A stretch of 10,257 bases of DNA from the NCBI GenBank assembly GCA_002729295.1, contig PBTU01000016.1:1-10257 (forward strand), written 5' to 3'. The notes beneath the pieces were generated by a model that saw only the letters and a list, made by a program, of their open reading frames with translations, searched no databases and had not been told where the DNA came from. Shown here one piece after another: positions 1 to 7,162 of the stretch (position 1 is the stretch's first letter; each line of letters starts with the position of its first letter). A program made the position numbers and the translations under genes. This DNA is from Verrucomicrobiales bacterium. Its GTDB lineage: Bacteria; Verrucomicrobiota; Verrucomicrobiia; Verrucomicrobiales; Akkermansiaceae.

Positions 1-1034
1 GGCGTCTCAAAAAGATGGGCATCAACCCGGAGTTCGATTTTGCGAGCTTCGTAGTTGGTGACAATAGTCAGTTTGCTCACGCAGCCTGTTCCGCAGTGGC
101 TCATCGTGAAGGACGGAGCTTCAATCCGCTCTTCATTCATGGGCGGGCCGGACTTGGAAAAACTCACCTGATGTCTGCGATTGCCCAACAATTGTTGATT
201 AGCGACCCCAAGGCCAAGATTGTCTTCCTGACGGCTGAACAATTCGCCAATGAATTCATTGAGGCTGTTCGGAAGGGGAATCTTGATGCCTTCCGGAAAT
301 CCTACCGCAGTGCCGATGTCATGCTCATTGACGACATTCAGTTTCTGGCGGGTAAAGAGCGGACGCAGGATGAATTTTTCCACACTTTCAGCACCCTCCT
401 GAATACACAGACCCAGGTGGTTTTGACCTGTGACTGTCCGGCACCGGAAATCCAGACTTTGGAGCCCCGCTTGGTCAGTCGTTTTGAAAGCGGTCTCACC
501 GTGGAACTCCAGCCTCCGGGCTTTGAAACCCGCGTCGCGATTCTTCGCCGCAAGATGGAGCAGTGGAACGTGGAACTCGAAAATGGTGTTGTGTGTCACA
601 TCGCTAACCTCATCAAGAGCAACGTGCGCCGCCTCGAAGGAGCGCTGACCCGCGTGGCCAGCTATAGTTTCCTCTCATCCGAGGAAATGACCATTTCCAA
701 GACCGATGATCTTCTGGGAGACCTGATTCGGGACGAAAATACCCAGCAGATCACCGTGGATCAGATCCAGAAAATGGTGGTGGATTACTACGATCTCAAC
801 CTCTCGGACATGAGCAGTCGTCGTCGCCCTAGCAGCATTGCCTTCCCTCGTCAGGTGGCGATGTTCCTCTCTCGGAAGCTTACGAAGCTCTCATTGGTGG
901 AAATTGGGGAGTGTTTTGGCCGCCGGGATCACGGAACCGTCATTCACGCCTGTAAGAAGGTGAATCACGAGATGGAACTCAATCCCGATGTAAAAGGGAC
1001 TGTTGAAAAGCTGATTGCAGCTCTTCAGCGCTAA
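1..1034 (+). CDS. dnaA: Chromosomal replication initiator DnaA, 5'-truncated by window edge
   Basis: Binds DnaA boxes at the origin as an ATP-dependent oligomer, melts DNA and recruits the helicase. The reading frame is open to the left edge (codons before the ATG at 15 read RLKK), and the first visible residues match the start of domain III, so domains I and II lie outside the window and the ATG at 15 is internal. Numbering from that Met: Walker A GRAGLGKT 43-50; Walker B VMLIDDIQF 102-110 with D106/D107; arginine-finger box around PRLVSRF 151-157; sensor II NVRRLEGAL 203-211. Domain IV has the basic loop plus the FPRQVAM helix (about 269-284) and the DNA-binding signature GRRDHGTVIHA 302-312. 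This signature has Gly where E. coli has Thr after DH, apparently a natural variant. Intact to its TAA. dnaN follows after 86 bases, the classical order. Family identity is certain. Confidence 0.97.
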   Translation, partial: RLKKMGINPEFDFASFVVGDNSQFAHAACSAVAHREGRSFNPLFIHGRAGLGKTHLMSAIAQQLLISDPKAKIVFLTAEQFANEFIEAVRKGNLDAFRKSYRSADVMLIDDIQFLAGKERTQDEFFHTFSTLLNTQTQVVLTCDCPAPEIQTLEPRLVSRFESGLTVELQPPGFETRVAILRRKMEQWNVELENGVVCHIANLIKSNVRRLEGALTRVASYSFLSSEEMTISKTDDLLGDLIRDENTQQITVDQIQKMVVDYYDLNLSDMSSRRRPSSIAFPRQVAMFLSRKLTKLSLVEIGECFGRRDHGTVIHACKKVNHEMELNPDVKGTVEKLIAALQR

Positions 1035-1075
1035 ATACTACTCGATTCCGAAGGAAATACTCTTGCCAAGGCGAG

Positions 1076-1116
1076 ATGAGGTGGGCAGCCTCATGCTAGC
1101 CCGCAGGGGCGTTTTT
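1076..1116 (+). promoter_or_regulatory. Competing hairpins in the dnaA-dnaN spacer, possible attenuator or weak terminator
   Basis: The 86-base spacer (1035-1120) holds three overlapping inverted repeats. ATGAGG (1076-1081) pairs with CCTCAT (1089-1094). GTGGGC (1081-1086) pairs with GCCCGC (1099-1104), with one G-U. GCCC (1099-1102) pairs with GGGC (1107-1110) around a GCAG loop and is followed at once by GTTTTTATTT. The second and third share GCCC and exclude each other, as in an antiterminator/terminator switch. The last stem is only 4 bp, so termination would be weak. The GGGG at 1106-1109 is also the only Shine-Dalgarno-like stretch before dnaN, so the hairpin would hide it. The pairings are seen in the sequence; any function is inference. 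Confidence 0.3.
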
Positions 1117-1120
1117 ATTT

Positions 1121-2218
1121 ATGAAGTTTCGCATCTCTAAGGAGGCTTTTTTGGATGGACTGCAGCAAGTGCAGCATGTGGTGAGCACCCGCACCACACT
1201 TCCTATTCTCTCAAACGTGCTCATCGAAGCCGATGACGAGGGTCTGCGTCTTACGACGACGGATCTCGATGTCGGAGTCAGCGGGGTGGTGAAAGCCGAG
1301 GTTTCCAAGCCGGGGTCTACTACGCTGCCGGTGAAACGCTTGGCGAATATTATTCGTGAATTGCCTTCGGCTGAGATTGAGGTTTCGGTTGATGGAAAGA
1401 ATATCGCCTCGATCAAAAGCGGCCCCTCATTCTTCAAAATCATCGGCCTCCCTGATAACGAATTTCCACCGCTGGCCGACTTTCACGATGCCAAGGAATA
1501 TAAGATCTCTCAGGCGCTTTTGCGCAATGGTCTCAAGAAAACTTCTTATGCGATCTCGACCGACGAAACCCGCTACGTGCTCAACGGAATTTTCACTTCC
1601 TTTAAGGAAGGTAAACTGACTCTCGTTGCCACCGATGGTCGGCGCTTGGCGATGGTAGAAAATGACCTTGAGTTTCCCTCCAGCCACGAGACCGATTTCA
1701 TAGTACCGACCAAGGCGATTCAGGAACTTCAACGTCACATTGGTATTGAAGGGGATATTATGCTACGCCTTTCCGATAATCAAGCGTGCTTCGAAGTGGG
1801 CAGCTCGATCATCGTGAGCAAGCTCATCGAAGGAAACTACCCGAATTATCGTCAGGTCATTCCGGGCGAGTCGAGAGAACGTCTCACGCTGAGCCGCGAG
1901 CAACTGCTCGAAACAACCCGCCGGGTCTCTCTTCTTTCCTCTGAAAAATCTAATTCGGTTAAGATGACCTTCGGATTTAACCAAGTCGATGTCATGGCAA
2001 ACAGCCCGGACATCGGTGAGGCGAATGAGTCCATCGAGGTGAAGTATGAGGGCAAGGAATTCTCCATCGCTTTTAACCCTGAATTCCTGATGGCGCCCTT
2101 GAAGAGCCTCGAAGAAGAATTTGTGCATCTCGATCTCATCGATGAAATGAGCCCGGGGGTTCTTCGCACCGAAGATGCCTTCCTCTACGTGCTCATGCCG
2201 ATGCGCGTGACTTCGTAA
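1121..2218 (+). CDS. dnaN: DNA polymerase III beta subunit (sliding clamp)
   Basis: Forms the dimeric ring that tethers DNA polymerase III and other replication and repair enzymes to DNA. The 365-residue length is normal for the family, with three repeated clamp domains (roughly 1-120, 130-245, 250-365). Recognisable motifs are the N-terminal MKFRISKEAFLDGLQQV-type start, TTLPILSNVLIEA at 25-37, TTTDLDVGV at 45-53, ATDGRRLA at 170-177 and the conserved C-terminal YVLMPMRV at 356-363, which borders the pocket that binds client clamp-binding motifs. The ATG at 1121 gives the family's usual N-terminus. It follows dnaA on the same strand and probably shares its transcript, though the spacer could carry its own control. 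The only ribosome-binding candidate is AGGGG at 1105-1109, about 11 bases upstream. No truncation or missing motif is seen. Confidence 0.98.
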   Translation: MKFRISKEAFLDGLQQVQHVVSTRTTLPILSNVLIEADDEGLRLTTTDLDVGVSGVVKAEVSKPGSTTLPVKRLANIIRELPSAEIEVSVDGKNIASIKSGPSFFKIIGLPDNEFPPLADFHDAKEYKISQALLRNGLKKTSYAISTDETRYVLNGIFTSFKEGKLTLVATDGRRLAMVENDLEFPSSHETDFIVPTKAIQELQRHIGIEGDIMLRLSDNQACFEVGSSIIVSKLIEGNYPNYRQVIPGESRERLTLSREQLLETTRRVSLLSSEKSNSVKMTFGFNQVDVMANSPDIGEANESIEVKYEGKEFSIAFNPEFLMAPLKSLEEEFVHLDLIDEMSPGVLRTEDAFLYVLMPMRVTS

Positions 2219-2327
2219 GGGAGCCGTGGATCTCTCCGCTTGGGTGGGATATTGTTAGGATTATTCCACATGGGTATCTTTCTGGATACGTGGCGAAGTG
2301 CTACGACTCCTTTCGATGGTATCGATA
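2219..2327. other. Convergent intergenic region between dnaN and mnmH
   Basis: These 109 bases separate two genes transcribed toward each other. The region contains a possible stem GTGGGAT (2244-2250) with ATTCCAC (2263-2269), a second stem GTATC (2274-2278) with GATAC (2285-2289) whose outer CCAC/GTGG arms would compete with the first, and a perfect 10-base palindrome GTATCGATAC at 2319-2328 that overlaps the mnmH stop. None is followed by a clear T-run on either strand, so no intrinsic terminator can be called. No ORF or RNA gene is apparent. Confidence 0.4.
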
Positions 2328-3392
2328 CTACGTGCTTTGATAGTGCGTAATGAGGTCGGTAGCCGTTTTTTCAAAGTCGACTTGATCGGACGAAGAGGGA
2401 TTTAAAGTTCTTTCCGGTGTCTGGTAAACCGATTCCTCCGAGCCCGGACGGCGGTAGACGAGGTCGTAGTGATCGAGGAGGATGGACTGGAGGAATTTGG
2501 ACCAGTTTTCCTGATCGATCAACCTGTTCCACTTTTCGATGCGTTCCTTCCCGCGAAGTCGGGCCAGTCCGCTGATGGTGCTTTTCAGGAGTAACTGGTC
2601 TTGCACGAAGTGGGCGTATTCCCGGGTGAGAAGTTTCACCCTCTCCTCGATCGGGAGGTCGAGGAGAATGACGCGAGCCTTGCCGAGTCGTTTCCAAAGC
2701 GCGGGCGGACATTGTAGTCGTCCAATTCGGTTGGATTCAGCCTCGGTGAAGACCGGACGCCTGTGGTCGTATTTTTGGAACTCGTGCCAGAGCTCGGATT
2801 CGAATCGTTTTTGATTGGGTTGGGCCGAGTCTGGCGAAGTTCCCAGAATGGATCCGCGATGATTGGCAATCCCTTCGAGGTCGAGAATTTGGGCCCCTTG
2901 TTTTTTTAACTCGTGCAAGAGGAGAGTTTTTCCGCAACCGGTGAGGCCTCCGAGAACGATGAGCTCCGGTCCCGGGAGACCGAAGGTGTTTTCCAGATCA
3001 GCCATGAGCCACTTGCGCCATGATTTGTATCCTTGGTTGAGAATGCGCGCGCGCCACCCAATGGCGCGGAAGATGACAGCCATGGAATTAGACCGGAGGT
3101 TGCCCCGCCAGCAATAGATGAGTGGAGCGAAGTCCCGGGGGTGATCGGCGAGAGTCGTCGAGAGGTGACGATGCACGTTGGCAGTGATTAGGGTAGCACC
3201 GAGTCGTCGTGCTTCGTAGGGGCTTTGGGTGTGAAGCAAGCCAACCTCATGCCGTTCCTCATCGGTGAGGACCGGCAGATTGATCGCGCCCGGGATATGG
3301 TCTTCCTCGTATTCCGATGAAGAGCGCACATCGATGATGTCGGGAAAATCCGCGAGGGAAATCGGAAGGTCGACGCGTTCAGGCAGGTCCAT
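2328..3392 (-). CDS. mnmH: tRNA 2-selenouridine synthase (rhodanese plus P-loop)
   Basis: MnmH (SelU, YbbB) acts on the wobble uridine U34 of tRNAs for Lys, Glu and Gln. In the known family it geranylates 2-thiouridine and then exchanges the group for selenium from selenophosphate. The 354-residue length fits (E. coli about 364). The N-terminal rhodanese domain has IDVRSSSEYEEDHIPGAINLP at about 20-40, the EVG segment at 49-51, and the catalytic loop YCWRGNLRS at 93-101 with C94. The second domain has Walker A GLTGCGKT at 149-156, LDLEGIANHRGS at 170-181, and EAESNRIGR at 217-225. All are family hallmarks; only the residue before the final Gly of the HRGSxFG motif differs (HRGSILG). It lies 9 bases downstream of the RidA-family gene and is the last gene of the leftward group. 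No Shine-Dalgarno is visible before its ATG. No selD lies in the window, so whether the host supplies selenophosphate cannot be told here. Confidence 0.95.
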   Translation of the reverse strand: MDLPERVDLPISLADFPDIIDVRSSSEYEEDHIPGAINLPVLTDEERHEVGLLHTQSPYEARRLGATLITANVHRHLSTTLADHPRDFAPLIYCWRGNLRSNSMAVIFRAIGWRARILNQGYKSWRKWLMADLENTFGLPGPELIVLGGLTGCGKTLLLHELKKQGAQILDLEGIANHRGSILGTSPDSAQPNQKRFESELWHEFQKYDHRRPVFTEAESNRIGRLQCPPALWKRLGKARVILLDLPIEERVKLLTREYAHFVQDQLLLKSTISGLARLRGKERIEKWNRLIDQENWSKFLQSILLDHYDLVYRRPGSEESVYQTPERTLNPSSSDQVDFEKTATDLITHYQST

Positions 3393-3401
3393 GCAAGATA
3401 T

Positions 3402-3860
3402 TTAGGATTTCAACTCAACAACCAGGCTGATTTCAACCGAAACGCCAAGTGGAAGAGATGAACAGCCTACCGCAGCACGGGAGTGACGACCAGCATGCCC
3501 GAAAATTTCGACTAAAAGATCGGAAGCCCCGTTGATGACCTGGGGATGTGCCGTGAAATCGGGCTCGGCATTGACGTAGCCGCTAAGAGACACGATTTGT
3601 GCTACTTGGTCGAGCGAGCCAGCCTCGGCCTTGATGACGGCGAGGCGCGTCAGAAGGGCGGTTCGGGCAGCTTCTTGAGCTGTTTCTAGATCACATTCGG
3701 AAGGGACTTTGCCGAGAAATTTCCGATCGCCGATGATTGGAAGGCCTCCGGAGATGTGGAGGAGGTTACCGCTTCGTGTGGAATTAAGATAGGAGCCGAC
3801 GGGAGGGGCGGCGTCGGGAATTATCAGGCCGAGTTCGGCGATTTTTTCTTCAGGTGTCAT
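3402..3860 (-). CDS. RidA/YjgF/YER057c/UK114-family protein
   Basis: Members of this family form trimers, and the best known, RidA, hydrolyses reactive enamine/imine intermediates made by PLP enzymes; other subfamilies have different or unknown roles. The 152-residue protein is longer than RidA itself (about 130) and matches the longer YjgF-like subgroup that starts with an EEKIAELGLIIPDAAPPVGSY-type N-terminus. Visible family features are the strand LLHISGGLP at 33-41, the helix with ETAQEAARTALLTRLAVIKAEAG at about 59-81, and the C-terminal SRAAVGCSSLPLGVSVEI at 127-144. There R128 sits where the substrate-carboxylate-binding arginine of RidA (R105 in E. coli) would be. No signal peptide, so cytoplasmic. 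It lies 13 bases after the M23 gene and 9 before mnmH, so it is probably co-transcribed. The ATG is preceded by a run of C rather than a Shine-Dalgarno. The true substrate is unknown. Confidence 0.88.
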   Translation of the reverse strand: MTPEEKIAELGLIIPDAAPPVGSYLNSTRSGNLLHISGGLPIIGDRKFLGKVPSECDLETAQEAARTALLTRLAVIKAEAGSLDQVAQIVSLSGYVNAEPDFTAHPQVINGASDLLVEIFGHAGRHSRAAVGCSSLPLGVSVEISLVVELKS

Positions 3861-3873
3861 GGGGGGTAGAGAG

Positions 3874-4899
3874 TTATTTCTTAAATTTGTCGGTAAGGAG
3901 ACCGATGAAATTTCGTCCGGAATTTGTCAGCGTAGCATTGCGTCCAGTTCCGGTGAGACGTTTTTGGGTGTAGTAGCCGTGACTGGAGCGCGTGCTGCGA
4001 ACGTAGGTCACAAGCGGCTGCTTCACATCTCGATGGCTGGGGATGATGGAGAGAGGAATGCCTGATCCGGTGAAGGCAATTTCCCAGGATGGACTGGGAG
4101 CGTCGTGATCACCTCTCTTGAGCCATGGGTAGCGCTGGCAGAGGCTGAGATCGGCCTCGCGGGGTAGGGCGACCTTGAAGTAGGGCGATGCCGAAGCGAG
4201 GAAGGTGGGAATGGAAATTTCTGGATTGGCTTTGTGCGAAAGGAAGAGGGAAGAGGCATCGATGCCGATGAGGTTTCTTCCGTTGTAGTTGCCGTGCGTA
4301 TTAACCGACCCGACAGCGGCGATGTAGTCATCGTAATGATCTGAAGCCATGAGGTTGACCTCCAGGTGAAGGTGGGAACGTTCCCGGTTGAGGCCTCTTC
4401 CGGTGTAGCCCATAATGCCGAGGGCATCTCCGCTGGCGAGGGATTGTCCTTTCTCGACGGTGATTTTGGCGAGATGCGCATAGAGACTGTATATTTTTCC
4501 GTAGCCGAAGTCGTGTTCCATCACAACATAGATTCCGTAGTTGCTCGCGCCTCTGTTCGGACTGGTATGAACAACAATGCCGTTGGCAATGGTTCGGACT
4601 TCGTCGAGAGCGGCGTTACTGGAGTCGCGTTCGACCGGCTTGATGTCGAGTCCTTCGTGGAACTGGGTTGCCACGATGCCGTCGTCCTTGGTTTTTCTCA
4701 AAGTGCGAACAAAGCCGTACTGCCCGGCGGTCCAAGGTCTGGACGTGACTCCCTCGAAGGTTCGGGGTACCCACATGTAAAAGTCTTCGGGTTTCCCGCC
4801 GAAGATGGCGGTGTTGTCAGTTGGGAGGCTGAGATTAAGCGGGAGTGGGTCGGCTGCCGCGAGTGAAAGTGAGAGGGCGAGAGTCGCGAGGAACTTCAT
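3874..4899 (-). CDS. Exported M23-family (LytM-type) zinc metallopeptidase
   Basis: M23 enzymes cut peptide cross-links of peptidoglycan, or act as inactive regulators of amidases. Here the zinc and catalytic set looks complete: HxxxD at H81-D85 (QFHEGLDIKP), YAHL with H142, and HLHLEV with H176 and H178. The glycine-rich connecting strands of the LytM fold (ANGIVV, GIYVVMEHDFGYGKIYSLYAHL, GDALGIMGYTG) are clear between about 100 and 180, so activity is expected. The N-terminus is a signal peptide (hydrophobic 3-15, likely cut after A16), giving a periplasmic or secreted protein; no lipobox. The part after about residue 185 runs to 341 with no domain I recognise. The upstream gene ends in TAA directly against this ATG (TAAATG), suggesting translational coupling. 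The nearest purine-rich stretch, AAGGAA, lies about 15 bases from the ATG, far for a Shine-Dalgarno. It could serve cell-wall remodelling; the physiological target is unknown. Confidence 0.92.
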   Translation of the reverse strand: MKFLATLALSLSLAAADPLPLNLSLPTDNTAIFGGKPEDFYMWVPRTFEGVTSRPWTAGQYGFVRTLRKTKDDGIVATQFHEGLDIKPVERDSSNAALDEVRTIANGIVVHTSPNRGASNYGIYVVMEHDFGYGKIYSLYAHLAKITVEKGQSLASGDALGIMGYTGRGLNRERSHLHLEVNLMASDHYDDYIAAVGSVNTHGNYNGRNLIGIDASSLFLSHKANPEISIPTFLASASPYFKVALPREADLSLCQRYPWLKRGDHDAPSPSWEIAFTGSGIPLSIIPSHRDVKQPLVTYVRSTRSSHGYYTQKRLTGTGRNATLTNSGRNFIGLLTDKFKK

Positions 4900-5445
4900 T
4901 TAATTTCGCTGTTTTTCCTTACGGGCTTTAATTTCTGCAGCCCGGGCTTTTTTGTGATTTTTGAGGCGTTCTTTCCACTCTTTACCGCTTTCGCCGATGT
5001 GCGGGATGATGTAGTCGAATGAAATGATTTCAGCCTGCTTGATTCCCTGCCAAATGACGAGTTTGCCGTCGGTGACCGGCTTTTCGATGAAGACAGCATC
5101 GACAGGCCGCCCATTGAGCATGGCGACGAGCCACTTCTGTCGGTTTTGATTTGTAATAGCGGCAATGCGACGGGCGGTTTCGGGTCTAAACTGAAAGGTC
5201 GCACCTGCGGTCCCATCCTCGGCAAAGAAAGGGAGGAAGGCGACGATTTCCTTGGTGAAGGTTAACGGACTTTTTTTAAAGAAGAGTCGCTTGTCACCTA
5301 TAGGAAGGGGGAAAACCATTTTGGGCCCATCCGATGCCTGACCTTGCATGTGGAAGGTCAGGCGGTTCTTGGGTGGCTTCTTTCCAAAAGCAAAAACGGA
5401 GGAGGTAAAGGAAAGTGAAAGCAGGGTGATAATGAGTAGGCGCAT
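4900..5445 (-). CDS. Exported SecDF-P1-head-like small protein with basic tail
   Basis: No characterised gene is recognised. The 181-residue protein begins with a signal peptide (MRLL, hydrophobic to about 16, AFA cleavage site near 19), followed by a lysine-rich KKPPK. Residues about 83-140 resemble the head part of the P1 periplasmic domain of the SecD translocase subunit: RPETARRIAAITNQN, then LVAMLNGRPVDAVFIEKPVTDGK, then a short strand, against the SecD pattern LTPEGA..FA..T..N.GK.LAIVLDGKV..AP.I...I.GG. This was matched by eye, so treat it as fold-level homology. The last 30 residues are strongly basic (KERLKNHKKARAAEIKARKEKQR), probably a helix. There are no transmembrane spans beyond the signal, so it cannot be SecD itself. 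Its stop abuts the ATG of the M23 peptidase, and it starts 23 bases after the metallo-hydrolase gene. A role as an envelope binding or adaptor protein is a guess. Confidence 0.75.
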   Translation of the reverse strand: MRLLIITLLSLSFTSSVFAFGKKPPKNRLTFHMQGQASDGPKMVFPLPIGDKRLFFKKSPLTFTKEIVAFLPFFAEDGTAGATFQFRPETARRIAAITNQNRQKWLVAMLNGRPVDAVFIEKPVTDGKLVIWQGIKQAEIISFDYIIPHIGESGKEWKERLKNHKKARAAEIKARKEKQRN

Positions 5446-5468
5446 GGTTTTGTTGGCGTGGTCTGCAT

Positions 5469-6086
5469 TTAAGCGGGGCAGAAGGGGTTGCTTTGTTTCT
5501 CTTTTCCGATGTGGGTATCAGGTCCGTGGCCGGGAAAGACGGCAACGTCGTCTGGCAAGATGTAGAGGTTTTCGCGGATGGAGTCGAGTAGTTGCTCGTG
5601 GCTTCCGCCGGGGAGGTCGGTTCTGCCAATGCTTCCAGCGAAGAGGGCATCGCCGGAAAAAAGGAAAAGCTCGTCCTTGAGGTAGAAGGAAATGGAGTCT
5701 GGAGAATGGCCGGGGACGTGGGAAACTTCGAAGGTGAGACCACCAAGTGTGAGGGAGGTTTTTCCTTCGAGAAGGTGATTGACGTTGAAGTTGGGGACAT
5801 TCACCGGGATTCCCCAGGCTTCGCGGGCTTGTTGGTCGCGAATGAGAGTTCGGTCGAATTCGGAATGGCCGTAGATTTCCGCTCCGGATTCAGCGAGAGC
5901 CGAGGCATCTTCAACGTGGTCGAAATGTTGATGGGTTAGGAGAAGATAGCTGGCCTTGAGTTCGTGTCCTTTTAGGAAGTCGCCTATGCCGGCCGGGGCA
6001 TCGACGACGAAGCAGGTCTTATCGTCAAACTCGAGGATGTAGCCGTTGGTTTGGACGGCTCCTCCGGTGAAGGTGTGCAGGATCAT
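5469..6086 (-). CDS. Metallo-beta-lactamase-fold hydrolase, glyoxalase II-like
   Basis: A compact 205-residue hydrolase of the glyoxalase II/YcbL type. The dinuclear metal set is complete: THQHFDH at 51-57 supplies H52, H54, D56 and H57; VPGHSPDS supplies H127; FSGDALF supplies D146; and FPGHGPDTHIGKEK supplies H187. The GSIGRTDLPGG segment at 151-161 and the closing IGKEKQSNPF at 193-202 are typical of this subfamily. It lacks the C-terminal helical domain that binds glutathione in classical glyoxalase II (about 250 residues), so the thioester substrate need not be glutathione. No signal peptide; cytoplasmic. The ATG overlaps the aroB stop by four bases (ATGA), which is strong evidence of translational coupling. 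The strand before the ATG reads CCTCC, the opposite of a Shine-Dalgarno. Exact substrate not determinable. Confidence 0.93.
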   Translation of the reverse strand: MILHTFTGGAVQTNGYILEFDDKTCFVVDAPAGIGDFLKGHELKASYLLLTHQHFDHVEDASALAESGAEIYGHSEFDRTLIRDQQAREAWGIPVNVPNFNVNHLLEGKTSLTLGGLTFEVSHVPGHSPDSISFYLKDELFLFSGDALFAGSIGRTDLPGGSHEQLLDSIRENLYILPDDVAVFPGHGPDTHIGKEKQSNPFCPA

Positions 6087-7162
6087 GACCGGAGGTATTC
6101 GATGGCGGCTCTGACGGCTTCCGGCGGAACTTCATCGGTGGTGATGGCATTGCCGATTCGATCGAGGAGAACGAAGGTGCGTTTCCCGCCGGAGAATTTC
6201 TTGTCCCGATTGAGTTTTTCGAGAATGACATCGGTTTCGATATCTTCGGTGAGGAGAAGGGGGAGTCGGAAAGTTTCCAGGATGTCGAGAATGCGTTCGC
6301 TTTCCTGAATGGTAAGTCCGGCGTAGTCTTCAGAAAGTTTGAGAGCGGCTCGGATACCAAGTGAGATTGCTTCGCCGTGGAGATAGGTCCCGTAGGGCAC
6401 GGCGGCTTCGATGGCGTGGCCGATGGTGTGGCCGAAGTTGAGCAAGGCGCGGGTGCCGGATTGTTCCTCTTCGTCTTCTTCCACGATGGCTGCTTTAATC
6501 GCGACGTTTTGCGCGATGAGAGTGGCGGAAACAACCTGGTTGTCAGGATCGATATTTTCGAGTTCGGCCATCATGTCGATGTCGCGGATGGCGGCGTGCT
6601 TGATGACCTCGGCAAAGCCTTCCCGGAATTCACGGGAGGGGAGAGTGAGGAGCGTTTCCGGATCGATGATGACGAGCCGTGGTTGATGGAAACAACCGAC
6701 GAGGTTTTTGCCTTCGGGCGTGTTGACTCCTGTTTTGCCTCCGACTGCTGAGTCGACTTGCGAGACGATGGTGGTGGGAATTTGCACAAAGGGAATGCCG
6801 CGATAGAAAATTGAAGCGATGAATCCGGCGAGATCGCCGACGACGCCACCGCCGAGAGCGATAATGAAGGAAGAGCGATCGTGGCCGTCTTCGATGAGAG
6901 ACCGGCAAAGCGAAGTAGTTTCACTCATCGACTTGGATGATTCACCAGCAGGGAACACGTGGGAGGTTGTTTCGTAGCCAGAGATCTCGAGTGCGCGTTG
7001 TACGCCGGTGAGGTATGGACCGGCCACGTTGTGGTCAGAAATAATGGCGCATCGACCGGTGAGGCCTGCATTTTTGACGCGCAAGCCGACTTCGCGGATG
7101 AGGCCGGGTTTGACGAGGATTTCGTATGATCGATCGCCAAGGCTGACTGGAACAGATTTCAT
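6083..7162 (-). CDS. aroB: 3-dehydroquinate synthase
   Basis: Second step of the shikimate pathway: converts DAHP to 3-dehydroquinate in the cytoplasm using NAD and a zinc (or cobalt) ion, leading to aromatic amino acids and folate. The 359-residue length is normal. The N-terminal NAD-binding part carries the PAGESSKS segment at 71-78, GGGVVGD at 104-110, and the signature IPTTIVSQVDSAVGGKTGVN at about 128-147. The C-terminal metal-binding part has E185 (FAEVIKHA), H245 (NFGHTIGHA) and H262 (LHGEAISLG), the three expected metal ligands, plus the closing NRDKKFSGGKRTFVLL at 318-333. It is framed by four-base ATGA overlaps on both sides, with the exonuclease upstream and the metallo-hydrolase downstream, so all three are probably translated from one message. 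No other shikimate gene is in the window. Confidence 0.97.
   Translation of the reverse strand: MKSVPVSLGDRSYEILVKPGLIREVGLRVKNAGLTGRCAIISDHNVAGPYLTGVQRALEISGYETTSHVFPAGESSKSMSETTSLCRSLIEDGHDRSSFIIALGGGVVGDLAGFIASIFYRGIPFVQIPTTIVSQVDSAVGGKTGVNTPEGKNLVGCFHQPRLVIIDPETLLTLPSREFREGFAEVIKHAAIRDIDMMAELENIDPDNQVVSATLIAQNVAIKAAIVEEDEEEQSGTRALLNFGHTIGHAIEAAVPYGTYLHGEAISLGIRAALKLSEDYAGLTIQESERILDILETFRLPLLLTEDIETDVILEKLNRDKKFSGGKRTFVLLDRIGNAITTDEVPPEAVRAAIEYLRS

Noticed and set aside
15..20. ATG at 15 as the true start of DnaA
   Set aside because: The frame is open upstream, and starting there would lack domains I and II, which lie beyond the window edge.
376..384. TTTTCCACA, a near match to a DnaA box
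   Set aside because: It is a single copy inside dnaA coding sequence (FFHTF). No cluster of boxes or AT-rich unwinding region is seen anywhere, so no origin can be called.
2261..2270. TTATTCCACA after dnaN, resembling a DnaA box
   Set aside because: It has an extra T compared with TTATCCACA, so alignment fails, and it is isolated.
4366..4866. A 166-codon open frame on the + strand opposite the M23 peptidase
   Set aside because: It lies wholly inside a gene with a complete zinc-binding set and has no recognisable domain.
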